This document shows positions 47,801 through 56,664 of a stretch of 64,000 bases of DNA, piece after piece (the first letter of the stretch is position 1; the number at the start of each line of letters is the position of its first letter). This DNA is from Tritrichomonas musculus. Lineage: Eukaryota > Parabasalia > Tritrichomonadida > Tritrichomonadidae. A program made the translations under genes and the position numbers. The notes under the pieces were generated by a model. The model searched no databases. It had not been told where the DNA came from and was given only the letters and a program-made list of their open reading frames with translations. The stretch is taken from the NCBI GenBank assembly GCA_039105265.1, contig JAPFFF010000034.1:1364001-1428000 (forward strand), written 5' to 3'.

Positions 47801-49573
47801 GATAATTGGCTCTTTTTGCTCACGAATAGAACTTGGCAAGTTAGGAAACATTTTTATGCCGTATTCATAAGTTTGGTCCTCAAAAACAGTGACACCTGGA
47901 AGCAAAACTTTCGTTCTTTCATGCATCTCTTTACTTAAAAAATGGTCGGCCATTAAGTCACTCAAAAAGTTGCTATAAACAAAAGTGACGTTTCGATTAT
48001 TCGGATACTCGCGTAACAAATGCTTGAGATCAACATTTGTTTCATTTATCGATGAAATTGCATGCTTGGTCGATGCTTCAATTTCATTCAAATTGGCACG
48101 AATGACAACATCCCAAACATGGCCAAGTTTATGCCGATTCGACGCGTTTTGCTTTTTAATAGCATTTATTTTACTACGTAATTCATTCGTCAGTCCAAAT
48201 TCACGATGCCTCAAAATGGTCGGTATCTGCCTTTTGATACAACGAATGGCAGATCCTTTCAATTTTTGTAATTTAACCGTTTTGTAAATAAATTTCAGAG
48301 TAACCGTTTCTTCAGGATATATTGAAATAAATTTGGCATACATCAAATAAACATACTGGTTCTTTTCCCACTTTTCAAGGGCAAGGTTAAATAAGGTCAA
48401 ATCTAGAATTATCGGATGCGAAAACTTGATGCCACAGGCAGCAAGAAGGAAGAATTGGTTCGGTGTATCAACATAGGAAAAAAGTGAGTTGTCTTGACTA
48501 ATTGAATCTAAGGTTTTTAACCTTTTGATGTTAACCGTTTGTATTATGAAAAAGTTCATTATCATCATCAAAACAAAGAAAAGTACAAAACAGAAAAAAA
48601 TCGCAAGTGACCCTTTCTTTTCAAAAAAAATAAAAAATAAATCAACTAATGTAAAAACAGCGCCTGTAATGGATGATGATAAAATAATATTTGAAATGAA
48701 ATCTTCTACAAAACCTCCCTTTATAAGTACTGAAAAAGCTGTAATAACGTACAAAATTATATTCAAAATGAAAAAAATTATTTTGATTACTTTTTTTAGA
48801 TTTATCGCGATACCAAAGAAAACATTGATCAAAATGGTCGATATAATTATTAGATATTGCGGTTGTGAAGCGAAGGAGACAAAGGAAGTTGGCCGGAAGA
48901 GCAAAGTTTGACTACTTGATATTGACATGAAGAAAAAATTGAAACAGACACATATAAGTGCTACTGTAAAGAGAAAACATATGCTTGTTAATGATATTTT
49001 GGTATGAAAGTTACCTGTAACTAAATATGAAATGGCTTCAAAAATCATATATAATACGATTGGATGAAAGTAATATCCAAACGTTGATTGGTATAAGTAA
49101 ATTAAAGGAGGTATAAATCCTGGTAATTTGGCGTGCTTTTTGAAATAAAACGAGGAAATGATAACTATTAAAATCATAATAATTTGCAATACTATATAAA
49201 TTATGAAAAAAACATAAGTTCCGCGAAAATCAACAGTTGGAGGAATAAGATAATATAAAACAGCGATAACATTCATTGTTACTTGTTCGGGAGTCCCTTT
49301 TTCCCAAAATGTTAAATAAGCAGGAATTAAACATGGAAGTAAAAATTGTAAAATTTGTATAGCAGCCATTATTTTATGAACAATTCTAAAAGGTGGCGAA
49401 ACAGAATATATATAACTCGCAAGTTGAGTCATTTGTTTGCGGAATAATTTGAAATAATTTTTTTTTTTTAGTCCATAAAACTTTAAAGCAGCATTTGAGT
49501 TAACAGAGTCAAAACTGTGGCTTGAACTAGATGGAAAATTTGAAGGGATACCTCGTATTTGATTCTTATCCAT
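44876..49573 (-). CDS. Multi-pass class III adenylate/guanylate cyclase with PAS domain
   Basis: A 1565-residue integral membrane protein of the trichomonad receptor-like cyclase family, making a cyclic nucleotide from NTP at the cytosolic face. There are many hydrophobic helices: about eight in residues 60-360, one near 655-680, then near 880-905, 960-990 and 1175-1200. A soluble region about 370-640 lies between. A PAS-like domain (about 1245-1350, DAIMYTNTEMIIQQANRSC) precedes the catalytic domain (1381-1565). Metal aspartates are present: FSDIVSF D1393 and IGDCYMAAGG D1438. The base-selecting lysine (KIKCIGD, K1434) favours ATP, but the partner position is Glu (FEIIG, E1507). The usual transition-state Arg of NxxxR is Gln (Q1518). 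It probably acts as a homodimer. Activity and nucleotide are not certain. Confidence 0.92.
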   Translation of the reverse strand: MDKNQIRGIPSNFPSSSSHSFDSVNSNAALKFYGLKKKNYFKLFRKQMTQLASYIYSVSPPFRIVHKIMAAIQILQFLLPCLIPAYLTFWEKGTPEQVTMNVIAVLYYLIPPTVDFRGTYVFFIIYIVLQIIMILIVIISSFYFKKHAKLPGFIPPLIYLYQSTFGYYFHPIVLYMIFEAISYLVTGNFHTKISLTSICFLFTVALICVCFNFFFMSISSSQTLLFRPTSFVSFASQPQYLIIISTILINVFFGIAINLKKVIKIIFFILNIILYVITAFSVLIKGGFVEDFISNIILSSSITGAVFTLVDLFFIFFEKKGSLAIFFCFVLFFVLMMIMNFFIIQTVNIKRLKTLDSISQDNSLFSYVDTPNQFFLLAACGIKFSHPIILDLTLFNLALEKWEKNQYVYLMYAKFISIYPEETVTLKFIYKTVKLQKLKGSAIRCIKRQIPTILRHREFGLTNELRSKINAIKKQNASNRHKLGHVWDVVIRANLNEIEASTKHAISSINETNVDLKHLLREYPNNRNVTFVYSNFLSDLMADHFLSKEMHERTKVLLPGVTVFEDQTYEYGIKMFPNLPSSIREQKEPIILSSTMEAGLNFDNDTNEIGIDYERNKDLDQVAGIKMNINELMIPSIVGTKLIRILTTLFLFVIPCIFGLIYIEYYIKILERPLQFIGSLSLLQARAFQVVGFSLRYIGEEIDVFNKNIYKDEKPPVSFGNTWNTKKQLEYIVEETTNALQDFGSFRKFEDNNELIDKARNLIFHTSVPYDYYTSSGNFTRQLVSISGGILDFTIQQRIVLSAYKIEHNILDSAAVLNCANNIYWISANIDSALNYMLEFIDQKYEKSLKIRLIVLITLILVEVVIYSTTLIIEIKWLNSNKNETYQCLFSLPKNIVSNLAENRDSNKMKENQPEEMNKQEETILKIFNSSGNSESSFSDVIVIIIGTFFIVLFAIICIYLFCDLVFHLNETVRNSAPHLFYLLASYSMLLGSMNCFNEILFEGSGNPIPTVPFQEAYSYLQSYFEKSSSYYHLISAGGPSNQEVPFLGFTEGVKNAYPSNCSNYDYLNITKTLSIKEETFEDNDFNLSKILECSPVDMTFVLMEPFIMFSLIPYRNGIVKKIESKDPHFDTLWLHLISPLYERFFDPLHKQIFPLIMDNLNEQKGKYIPFITALLIAGIFVEVLLYLQILSIENHIRSVLSLLLHCSPSVIFSSTKISRILSGDFSSQQNESLDRNSGFFDIVFKSLPDAIMYTNTEMIIQQANRSCKRIFGDDVELVGKSIRDFFFSNKFTGNIETLFSSVNSNPTEEIAYKKGSTELILKATSMIACGKFVILCRDETQSHNYNTLILSEKQNSDKLLSTILPPSLVGRVQEGEKNISFSVQSASILFSDIVSFTPWCGSLPAEKVMSTLNIMFKRMDSILDTKHTMTKIKCIGDCYMAAGGIFAEINQPSIHAKEVVSFGLQSIKEIIAINEEINQNLRIRVGVNTGGPIVAGVLGIGKPTFEIIGPAINRAQQMEQNGVPMNVHISYAVYELICGLSFKFYNRRTIDCKDGKVETYLVEP

Positions 49574-49981
49574 TCAAGTTTTTTACTATTTGCTTCAAAA
49601 TTTTAAAATCTTATGACGATACAAATACGTTACGTTTTTCTATAAATTTATGAATATCTTTATATATTTTTAAAATTATGAAATAAATTAAGCATACATA
49701 TAATTTATATATTTAATAATATCTTTTTTTCCTATTCTTTTTTAAAAATTCAAAAAATTGAATTCGAAAATATGAGATTATGGCATTAGAAAAGTGATTC
49801 CATTTGCAGTTTTCCAAAATTTCAATTATTTGCAAATATATTTGATTCAAAAAAGAGATATATATTGAAGTTTTTATCTTTTTTGGTTTAATATTACAAT
49901 ATCTTTTATATTAAATCGGATTCCAAGAAGAAATACCTATACCTTTGATCAACCAAGATTCATAAATCTTAAAATATAGAC
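49574..49981. other. Intergenic, no gene seen
   Basis: AT-rich 5' flank of the cyclase gene. Confidence 0.45.
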
Positions 49982-50236
49982 TTATACTTGACAATTAAAA
50001 CATGAAATATCTAAATATGTTATTTGGGAAAGCTGGGTTTCTTTTTTTTGGTTGTCAAGACGTTGATTCAAGATAATATTTATTTGTTTTTGTTCATTAA
50101 GTCTATATTCTAAAGCTCTTATTTCTTCTCTATGTTCTTGAACTAATTTTTCTTTCATTTCGTTCATTTGTGTCTGCATTTCCTTAATCATAGCCATCAA
50201 AGATTGGATTGTTTCTGCATTTACGCTTGTGCACAT
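49982..50236 (-). CDS. Small coiled-coil protein
   Basis: An 84-residue protein starting at a true ATG. Residues 8-68 form a strongly predicted coiled coil (IQSLMAMIKEMQTQMNEMKEKL... ALEYRLNEQKQINIILNQRL), followed by a short tail with two Cys (DISCFNCQV). No family is recognised. It lies just outside the Polinton block, so it could be host-derived or part of a neighbouring element. A minus-strand TCATT about 20 nt upstream could be its Inr. Confidence 0.5.
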   Translation of the reverse strand: MCTSVNAETIQSLMAMIKEMQTQMNEMKEKLVQEHREEIRALEYRLNEQKQINIILNQRLDNQKKETQLSQITYLDISCFNCQV

Positions 50237-50475
50237 TGTTATTAATTAAGAATGAAATGATTTTGTCATATTTTTTTTATTACTCTATTCAATTAATTGT
50301 CATGTTTTATTTAAAAATTTTCATTCAATTTTTGTTGTGGAAAATAGATGCATTTTTTATTTGTCATATATGAAATAAAAAGATTTATTTATAAAAAAAT
50401 TTAAGACAAAATTTTAAAAACTATGAAAATTTTATAAAATTTATGAATTTTAATGGATAAATGTCAATTTTTTAT

Positions 50476-50885
50476 AGTAGATACGTTTGGGGGTGCGCGA
50501 CAAAAATTGTCGCTCCCCCTCAAACCATGAAAAAATTTTATGAAATCATCAATTTCAAAAATAATTTAAACATTACCTTAGACTAATTAAAAAAATTTAT
50601 TAAAATAAAATTAACTTTAAAAATTTTAGATCTAATTTTTTAAAATTAATTTTTTTTTTATTTCTATTTAAATAACGATATAATAAATGACTACATTATC
50701 TTTAAAACTTCGCGAAGAGAATGAATTTATTCCATTAAAAGATTTTGAAGATCGATATGAAATCATGATTTCATTTCCGTATGAAATATACGATATAAAA
50801 CTGAAAACATTTAATTTTGGAGTTAAAACAAGTCGAGATGGTGTAAAAGTTAGTAGATACGTTTGGGGGTGCGCGACAAAAATTG
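50476..50885. repeat. 34-bp direct repeats and hairpin at the Polinton border
   Basis: The 34-bp sequence beginning AGTAGATACGTTTGGGGGTG occurs at 50476-50509 and again at 50852-50885. The first copy is followed by an inverted partner (TTGTCGCTCCCCCTCAAAC), forming a GC-rich hairpin at about 50483-50526. The AG start is like a Polinton terminus, but this is only suggestive. Confidence 0.75.
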
Positions 50886-51050
50886 AATAACTTGCTTGAG
50901 CATCAATAATATATTTTTTGTTAGTATCTGACATTGCTACCGCGTTATCAACAATATCAAAATATGATGAGATTTGAGTATTGACTTCAGCACTTGTGTT
51001 GTGTAAGACTTCGTTATTAAATGTCATTTATGAAAAATAAAAAAATTATC

Positions 51051-51695
51051 TTAACGTCGAATTCTTGATTTAAAAATTTGTTGTGGTGATGATGGTTGAG
51101 GTTGTTCGATTATAGAATCTGTGCGTTTATGTTGAGCTCTAGCTGATGGTGATGGCGATGGTGTTGGTTCATCATAATATTCGTATTCATAATCGTCAGA
51201 CTCTTCTTTAAGGATTTGTTTACGTGGTCGTTTGGTCATTTGCTTTTGTATCACTTGTTTGATCATTGATTTTTGTTCTTTCTTCATTCGTTGTTGTTTT
51301 ATTTCATTACCTAATTCTTTTAATTGATTTAATATTTCATAACTGACTGTTAAATCTGCTGGATTTGAATCGGATCGTCGATCCTCAGGACTGATAGTCC
51401 GTTCTCGAATTCGTTTAGGAACTGTCTTCTTTGATTGAGTTGGCTTTGGAGTTTGTGGTGGTTTAACTTCTTCAGTAACAGTGTCATCAACTTGTTCGTC
51501 AACTTTTTCAGTAACAGGTTCATCAACTTGTTCGTCAACCGGTTCATTTGATTCAGGTAATGGTTCAACACGCTTCTTAACGATATATTTATTTTCTACC
51601 TTCGTCGGAAACACCTCATACTCCTTATCATCAATACCTTGAAGCCATCGTTGAATAATTTGTTGTCGTTTTAATCCTTTGACGTATTTTGACAT
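51051..51695 (-). CDS. Polinton-block protein, Pro/Glu/Thr-rich
   Basis: A 214-residue low-complexity protein starting at a true ATG: a basic N-terminus (YVKGLKRQQIIQRWLQG), then repeated EPVDEQVDEPVTEKVDEQ units, a basic central part, and an SPSPSA tail ending in RIRR. It lies 3' of the other structural genes on the same strand. Function unknown; probably a structural or DNA-associated protein of the element. Confidence 0.5.
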   Translation of the reverse strand: MSKYVKGLKRQQIIQRWLQGIDDKEYEVFPTKVENKYIVKKRVEPLPESNEPVDEQVDEPVTEKVDEQVDDTVTEEVKPPQTPKPTQSKKTVPKRIRERTISPEDRRSDSNPADLTVSYEILNQLKELGNEIKQQRMKKEQKSMIKQVIQKQMTKRPRKQILKEESDDYEYEYYDEPTPSPSPSARAQHKRTDSIIEQPQPSSPQQIFKSRIRR

Positions 51696-51794
51696 TTTAA
51701 AACTGTTAAAAAGTAAGAAAAGTTAATATTATTGAGTTTTGAAATTTACGAGTTTTGAAATATAACGTTAGTTTTATTAAAAAATATATGATTT

Positions 51795-51977
51795 TCATTT
51801 CTTCTTTCTTGACTTTTTCAGTTTTGGTTTATATTTATAACTAACCGTCACTGCGTATGTGTTTGTGTTTTCGTTAACTCGTGTATTAATCGGTTTCATT
51901 TTTGTTGCTTCATTATACATCATCCCTGGTCCAGAAACAATTGTTGATGATGGTGAAGTGTATTTATTCGCTTTCAT
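51795..51977 (-). CDS. Polinton-block small basic protein
   Basis: A 60-residue frame from a true ATG, ending in a strongly basic run (KYKPKLKKSRKKK). Tight spacing to its neighbours supports a real gene. Possibly DNA-binding; no family is recognised. Confidence 0.4.
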   Translation of the reverse strand: MKANKYTSPSSTIVSGPGMMYNEATKMKPINTRVNENTNTYAVTVSYKYKPKLKKSRKKK

Positions 51978-51995
51978 TTAAAAATAATTAAAAAA

Positions 51996-52427
51996 TTATA
52001 ATTGAGTCATTATTCTTGCTTTCTTTCGTTTACGTTTTCTTTCAACTCCTTCCTGAGCATTTGATTCAGCAGTATAATTTTCATCACGCCGTTTGTTTGA
52101 AGTCGTTAATTCTCCATCAGCTGCTTTTCTACTTACATCTATGAGTTTTGATTTAACAGGTCCTGATTTAAGCCCTGATAAGAATGAACCTCCGGCACTA
52201 GCGGCTAAACCTAGCGCAGGATTTACAGCACCGATAAATGGAGAAGCTGCTTTTAATGCATTTCCGATATGTTCACGATTTTCATAAACGAAGTTTCCAA
52301 CTTTTGAAATTCCTTGTTTTGTTGCATCCCATACCTTACCGGCAAAGTTTTTAGCTCCTTGAATGCCTTGATGAATATTATTTTTCATGTTATTCCAACC
52401 GTTTCTTAATTTTCCGAGTAATCCCAT
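51996..52427 (-). CDS. Polinton minor capsid-like protein
   Basis: A 143-residue protein with an amphipathic N-terminus (MGLLGKLRNGWNNMKNNIHQG), a glycine/alanine-rich hydrophobic middle (ALKAASPFIGAVNPALGLAASAGGSFLSGL) and a basic tail (RKRKRKKAR). This matches the general layout of adenovirus pVI-like minor capsid proteins found in Polintons. The assignment rests on layout and position next to the ATPase. Confidence 0.55.
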   Translation of the reverse strand: MGLLGKLRNGWNNMKNNIHQGIQGAKNFAGKVWDATKQGISKVGNFVYENREHIGNALKAASPFIGAVNPALGLAASAGGSFLSGLKSGPVKSKLIDVSRKAADGELTTSNKRRDENYTAESNAQEGVERKRKRKKARIMTQL

Positions 52428-52460
52428 TTATTAAATTATAAAATAATAAAACGTTTTTAT

Positions 52461-53330
52461 TTATTCGATTTCAAAATTACTACTACCATTTGTAATATTT
52501 ATAATGAATCTGTCATGAGATCCTTTATGATTTAAATATTCTTCAGTAGTTGTTTTTACATCTAAGTTATTCGGCGTTTGTTGAAGCATCGACATAAAAT
52601 CTTCTTTACTAAATCCTGAATAACAAATGATATCAGTAGCTAATCGTTTAACATTTAAATGAATAAATCGTAAAGTTTGAACTGCAATGATACATGTTAA
52701 ATTAAAATGTCTTGTTTTTGTTAATAAACGACATAATTCTGAATTTCCGTTTTTAAGTAATGGAGAACCGGCGGCGTCATCGAGAACTAATAAAGTATTG
52801 TACGGATAAGCTGACGTGTCATACTTCATCATTTTTTGAGCAATATATGCGATTCTATCTTCTATATCATTTAAAGAATGTTTCTGAATTAATCGTCTCA
52901 TTTCATCATTGGTTTCTTTCATTTTACTCATCACATGTTTCACTAATGAATAATATTTAAGCTTTCTTCTTAGATGACGATTTAAATAACTCATTAAATC
53001 TGATTCCTTAACATAATCTATTCGTGTTTTAATATTCTTACTCAATACTTCTGCGGTCTTGTCTAACTTACCTGATGAAGAACAAAATATAATTTTTGAG
53101 TAATAAGGCTGTTTAAATAAACGTTCTGTAATCATGATGTGACGCCAAATGAAAAAACTTTTACCCGCACCCATTTTTCCAATGAGGAAGTATATACCGT
53201 TAGTACTAAATGGATATTCAGGACTTAAAGGTTTAATTAATGCCATTTCTATATCTCGTTGATTTTTCCTTAATGTTTCTTTAATTACTGTTTCTACATC
53301 TTTTAAAACATTATGACCCTTCTGTTTCAT
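52461..53330 (-). CDS. Polinton genome-packaging ATPase (FtsK-HerA type)
   Basis: A 289-residue P-loop ATPase: Walker A GKMGAGKSF near residue 51, Walker B TLLVLDDAAGS near 185, and a later LTCIIAVQTLRF strand with the Gln expected in this superfamily. Size and motifs match the A32-like packaging ATPases of Polintons and large DNA viruses. It would have powered DNA entry into a capsid. Confidence 0.85.
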   Translation of the reverse strand: MKQKGHNVLKDVETVIKETLRKNQRDIEMALIKPLSPEYPFSTNGIYFLIGKMGAGKSFFIWRHIMITERLFKQPYYSKIIFCSSSGKLDKTAEVLSKNIKTRIDYVKESDLMSYLNRHLRRKLKYYSLVKHVMSKMKETNDEMRRLIQKHSLNDIEDRIAYIAQKMMKYDTSAYPYNTLLVLDDAAGSPLLKNGNSELCRLLTKTRHFNLTCIIAVQTLRFIHLNVKRLATDIICYSGFSKEDFMSMLQQTPNNLDVKTTTEEYLNHKGSHDRFIINITNGSSNFEIE

Positions 53331-53362
53331 TTATGAGTTATAAAAATATAAAGAATGTAATT

Positions 53363-54439
53363 CTATAACCATTTCCTTATCTTCATTGGTATATTTTTTT
53401 GCCTAACCCAATATTCACGTTCCATTCTAGATAATTTAGTAGGATTACCTTCTCGTAAATTAATAGCAGGTATGACTTGACGTTCATTATCTTCAAATAA
53501 TACATCGTACTTATCTTCGTTAGGGTAGTAATATATAATTTCTTTAACTATTCCTCTTTTTGAATTCTTAATTGTTTTAGCTAGTGGGATGCTTTTATCA
53601 CATCGAATGATTTTATAACCCGGTACTGTATCTATTGAATCATCAGCAGCTTTAATCATAAATTGGTTTCCTACTCGAGAATCAATGATATATGATACTT
53701 TAGATAAATTGGTTCTAACTTTTTGCAAAGGGTTTTTATCTAAAACCAATCTGACACGTTCGCCAGGTTCAAAATCATAAGTGTTTATTTGAGATTGTTT
53801 TTTAATATAATTTAATTCATCTTCTTCAGTGAATTTATTCGGTGATTTATCATTTAATGAACTATGAGGAATGTTATTATATGCTTTAACGATATTGAGG
53901 ATATCAGCGTTATTTCTATCTTTCATATCTCTTACTGTCCTCATAAATCGATTTATTATTGATAATTTGTTATGATCATTATCTAAAGTAGTTTTGTAAT
54001 TAATGTTATGATCTTTCATAAATGTTAAAACTTTTTTGGATAAATATGATTTGTCCTGATCTGATAGAATAGATGATACGTTAGGCACTTCTTCTATGAA
54101 TTTATTAAGTGCATTTAATACTTCATCAGCACTTTTGCCTTTTATTTCATACGCATACGCTTTTCTAGTATTGACATTAATTAACATTAAATAATTTTTC
54201 TCACCAGCTCTTTTATCATATATGAAAGTATCCATTTGATAGGCATTAGGCACTTTCGAGTAAATATGCATAAACTTTGGTGGAGGTATTTTTTGATCTT
54301 TTATGATTCTAGTATCTAAAAACTTTTTGGCGTCAGCACGAGTAAAACCATATTCAACCGCCTTACTTTGAAATTTCTTTAAAGTATTAATCGGGTATGT
54401 TTGATATAGTTCTTCAAGTGAATTAAATTTTTCGTCCAT
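53363..54439 (-). CDS. Polinton retroviral-type integrase
   Basis: A 358-residue integrase. The start is set at the ATG of MDEKFNSLEELY (54439), because the frame upstream overlaps the preceding gene out of frame. An N-terminal helical part, an integrase core (YQMDTFIYDKR..., ILSDQDKSYLSKKVL, NRFMRTVRDM, YNNIPHSSL) and a C-terminal chromo/SH3-like region (KEIIYYYPNEDKYDVLFEDN) are visible, the usual Polinton arrangement. Confidence 0.85.
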   Translation of the reverse strand: MDEKFNSLEELYQTYPINTLKKFQSKAVEYGFTRADAKKFLDTRIIKDQKIPPPKFMHIYSKVPNAYQMDTFIYDKRAGEKNYLMLINVNTRKAYAYEIKGKSADEVLNALNKFIEEVPNVSSILSDQDKSYLSKKVLTFMKDHNINYKTTLDNDHNKLSIINRFMRTVRDMKDRNNADILNIVKAYNNIPHSSLNDKSPNKFTEEDELNYIKKQSQINTYDFEPGERVRLVLDKNPLQKVRTNLSKVSYIIDSRVGNQFMIKAADDSIDTVPGYKIIRCDKSIPLAKTIKNSKRGIVKEIIYYYPNEDKYDVLFEDNERQVIPAINLREGNPTKLSRMEREYWVRQKNIPMKIRKWL

Positions 54440-54440
54440 T

Positions 54441-55757
54441 TTATATGTATAATAATTTTTGATTTTGCATAAATAACATTTCGATAATAAAACCTTCATC
54501 CTCTGGAATATTGATGGGACAATCATGATGACGACCTGAATAAAATTCGATCCAAAATTTATCGTCTTTGGAATTAAGTTTATAATATTTGATTGGATAG
54601 AAGTAAACATGACTGTTACCAATATAATAATTATTTGATTGATTAGCGAATGAAGCATGAATCTTAACACTATTTCGATCATAAACGTTTTTAAATTTAA
54701 TTTCTCGATGAAATGTTGTAATATAATCAATTGAATTTTGATAAGAAAGATCTCCAATATTGAATATTAAATTAAAGTCTTTAGAAAACGTATCGTCTTC
54801 GGTTAAAGGATCTGGATTTATTTTTTTAACGAATTTAGGATAACCCAAAGATGGTGGTAATGTTTCTGTCGAATCAATAAGGTTAAAATCATATAAAGAT
54901 GTGTCGTACTTTTTACTTACTATTGAAGAATCAATTGGATCTAACATGAAATCAATAAAAAATGGATCTAAAGCATTATTATTTCTTGATGAATAAATGA
55001 TTTCTTTAAAGCTTTTATTTTCATAATAACCATCCATTTGAATATCTTTATTCTCACTACCATAATAAATACTGTTATCAGTGCTTTGATCAAACCAAAA
55101 ACCTAAATCATACTTCATTATTAATTCTTCAGCAGGATATTTATTTATTGTATGGATCATTTCGGCACGTTTTTGTTTCATTCTTTTATTATAATCTTCA
55201 TCAGTTTCACCATCCTTTTTATCTTCTGAATAATTTCGTGCAACAAGTTTAAGAAAATTCTTGAAATCAGTTTGATTTTTTAAGCAACGGCTCAGGTCCT
55301 GATAAATCTCTCTTAAATCAGATGTTACATGAAGCCATGAATTAATATTAAACGGAAAAGCTATTACATCTTTTTGATCCATTTTATTAACTATTTCATC
55401 TATTCTATCATCACTTATTTTTAGATTAATGAATTCTAAAAATGGAATATTGTATTCATCAGGATATAATTCTTTCGCTTTTTCATGAAATTTCTCTTTT
55501 AAATATTTTCGAATAATGATTGAATACCTTAAATGTCTTCGTTTATTTAAAGTCCATATTGATCTAACGCCTATAATCATTTCTCCGGTATTACTGGTTT
55601 TCCATTCTGGAGGATATTCAAAATAATAACGGTTAAATTTAGTTCCGTCTCTCATTAATTCATAACCGTTAACAGTTTTAAATTTTACGGCATCTTCTAA
55701 AACATATGCGGTTTCAATTGGTATTGGGGTTTGTTGAAATGTTTCACTTCTCATCAT
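54441..55757 (-). CDS. Polinton large capsid-region protein (penton-like candidate)
   Basis: A 438-residue protein from a true ATG, one base upstream of the integrase gene. It is a mixed alpha/beta sequence with a beta-rich C-terminus (KIHASFANQSNNYYIGNSHVYFYP... IPEDEGFIIEMLFM). No enzymatic motif is seen. Penton/minor capsid is my best guess from size and position; it could be another structural protein. Confidence 0.45.
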   Translation of the reverse strand: MMRSETFQQTPIPIETAYVLEDAVKFKTVNGYELMRDGTKFNRYYFEYPPEWKTSNTGEMIIGVRSIWTLNKRRHLRYSIIIRKYLKEKFHEKAKELYPDEYNIPFLEFINLKISDDRIDEIVNKMDQKDVIAFPFNINSWLHVTSDLREIYQDLSRCLKNQTDFKNFLKLVARNYSEDKKDGETDEDYNKRMKQKRAEMIHTINKYPAEELIMKYDLGFWFDQSTDNSIYYGSENKDIQMDGYYENKSFKEIIYSSRNNNALDPFFIDFMLDPIDSSIVSKKYDTSLYDFNLIDSTETLPPSLGYPKFVKKINPDPLTEDDTFSKDFNLIFNIGDLSYQNSIDYITTFHREIKFKNVYDRNSVKIHASFANQSNNYYIGNSHVYFYPIKYYKLNSKDDKFWIEFYSGRHHDCPINIPEDEGFIIEMLFMQNQKLLYI

Positions 55758-55912
55758 TTATGAATTTATAAATTTTAAAAATTTTATGATGAAAAGTTAT
55801 AAATTTTTTGTGAAAATATGTTAAAACAGGTTTCAAATTTATTTTTTCGTCAAATTCACAAAAATAAATTTTCAATCATCGAGCCCTCGAAAATTTTCTA
55901 GATTTTTTTAAT

Positions 55913-55950
55913 GTGTCCTGTCCTGTCCTGTCCTCCTGTCCTGTCCTGTT
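55913..55950. repeat. TGTCC microsatellite
   Basis: About seven copies of the pentamer TGTCC with one TCC interruption, within the Polinton block, followed by GC-richer sequence ending near 55980. Confidence 0.85.
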
Positions 55951-56025
55951 CGCGAAGCTCAAACCCTTTAGGGTTTCCTCTTTATTTTTTTCATTCGGAT
56001 ATCATAAATAAAAAAATTAATTATT

Positions 56026-56351
56026 TCATTTCTTCATATCACTCTTTTGAAAACTCAAGTTCTCAATATGATTATCAAGTTTATTTCCATTAATGTGATA
56101 AATACGTTTATGTTCGTTATATTCAGTATTGAACTGTTTCATGATTAATCTATGTTTTACAAAAATTTTACTTTCATTTTCTTTAACGTATAAACGAACT
56201 TTTACACCATCTCGACTTGTTTTAACTCCAAAATTAAATGTTTTCAGTTTTATATCGTATATTTCATACGGAAATGAAATCATGATTTCATATCGATCTT
56301 CAAAATCTTTTAATGGAATAAATTCATTCTCTTCGCGAAGTTTTAAAGATA
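56026..56351 (-). CDS. HNH endonuclease-like frame with NUMOD4-like start
   Basis: The frame encodes FIPLKDFEDRYEIMISFPYEIYDIK, like the NUMOD4 element found before HNH nucleases. HRLIMKQFNTEYNEHKRIYHINGNKLDNHIENLSF follows, with the HNH spacing H...H-x-N-G-x-K-x-(D)-N. Its first part lies in the 155-bp inverted repeat, so the opposite end of the Polinton block (about 50687-50851) carries a matching partial copy. It may be a passenger homing-type nuclease of the element. Confidence 0.6.
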
Positions 56352-56664
56352 AAACTTGGTGAAAATTGAATACTTTACACTAAAACATATTTAAAAAAAA
56401 AAAAAAAATCACAGAATGTTTACGGCCAATGATTTTCAAACATTTCTTGCTTTAAGAATTATCATCATTCGATGAATTTTCAAATATTTTGACAAAAAGA
56501 ATGAAATAAAAAATGAAACTTCGGGAAATACAATAAAGACACAAAAAAGATAATAATAAATAAAATAATTATAAATTTAGGTGCTTTTAATAAAAAAAGT
56601 ATTGATTTGATGAGTTTTATATAAAATTTGATCCAAAACTTAAAGTAGATTTGCGACCTATATA
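56352..56664. other. Intergenic, no gene seen
   Basis: AT-rich sequence between the Polinton block and the ankyrin blocks, with an A run near 56392-56408. Confidence 0.45.

Larger units (their letters stand above)
50697..56351 (-). mobile_element. Polinton (Maverick) block, incomplete
   Basis: A 5.66-kb fossil element bracketed by 155-bp inverted repeats (50697-50851 and 56197-56351). It holds a compact set of mostly minus-strand frames: a short fragment at about 50886-51027, a Pro/Glu-rich protein, a small basic protein, a minor-capsid-like protein, a packaging ATPase, a retroviral-type integrase, a large capsid-region protein and an HNH endonuclease-like frame. DNA polymerase B, protease and double-jelly-roll capsid genes expected in a 15-20 kb Polinton are not seen. 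It is therefore broken, with roughly two or three breaks. Most of the remaining frames are long and open, and the inverted repeats still match well, which suggests a fairly recent insertion. Confidence 0.85.

Noticed and set aside
47308-48911. Alternate frames over the cyclase gene
   Set aside because: Shadows of the cyclase reading frame without recognisable features.
54440-54757. N-terminal extension of the integrase frame
   Set aside because: It overlaps the end of the neighbouring capsid-region gene in another frame and reads as AT-driven hydrophobic sequence. The start at 54439 fits the tight gene spacing.
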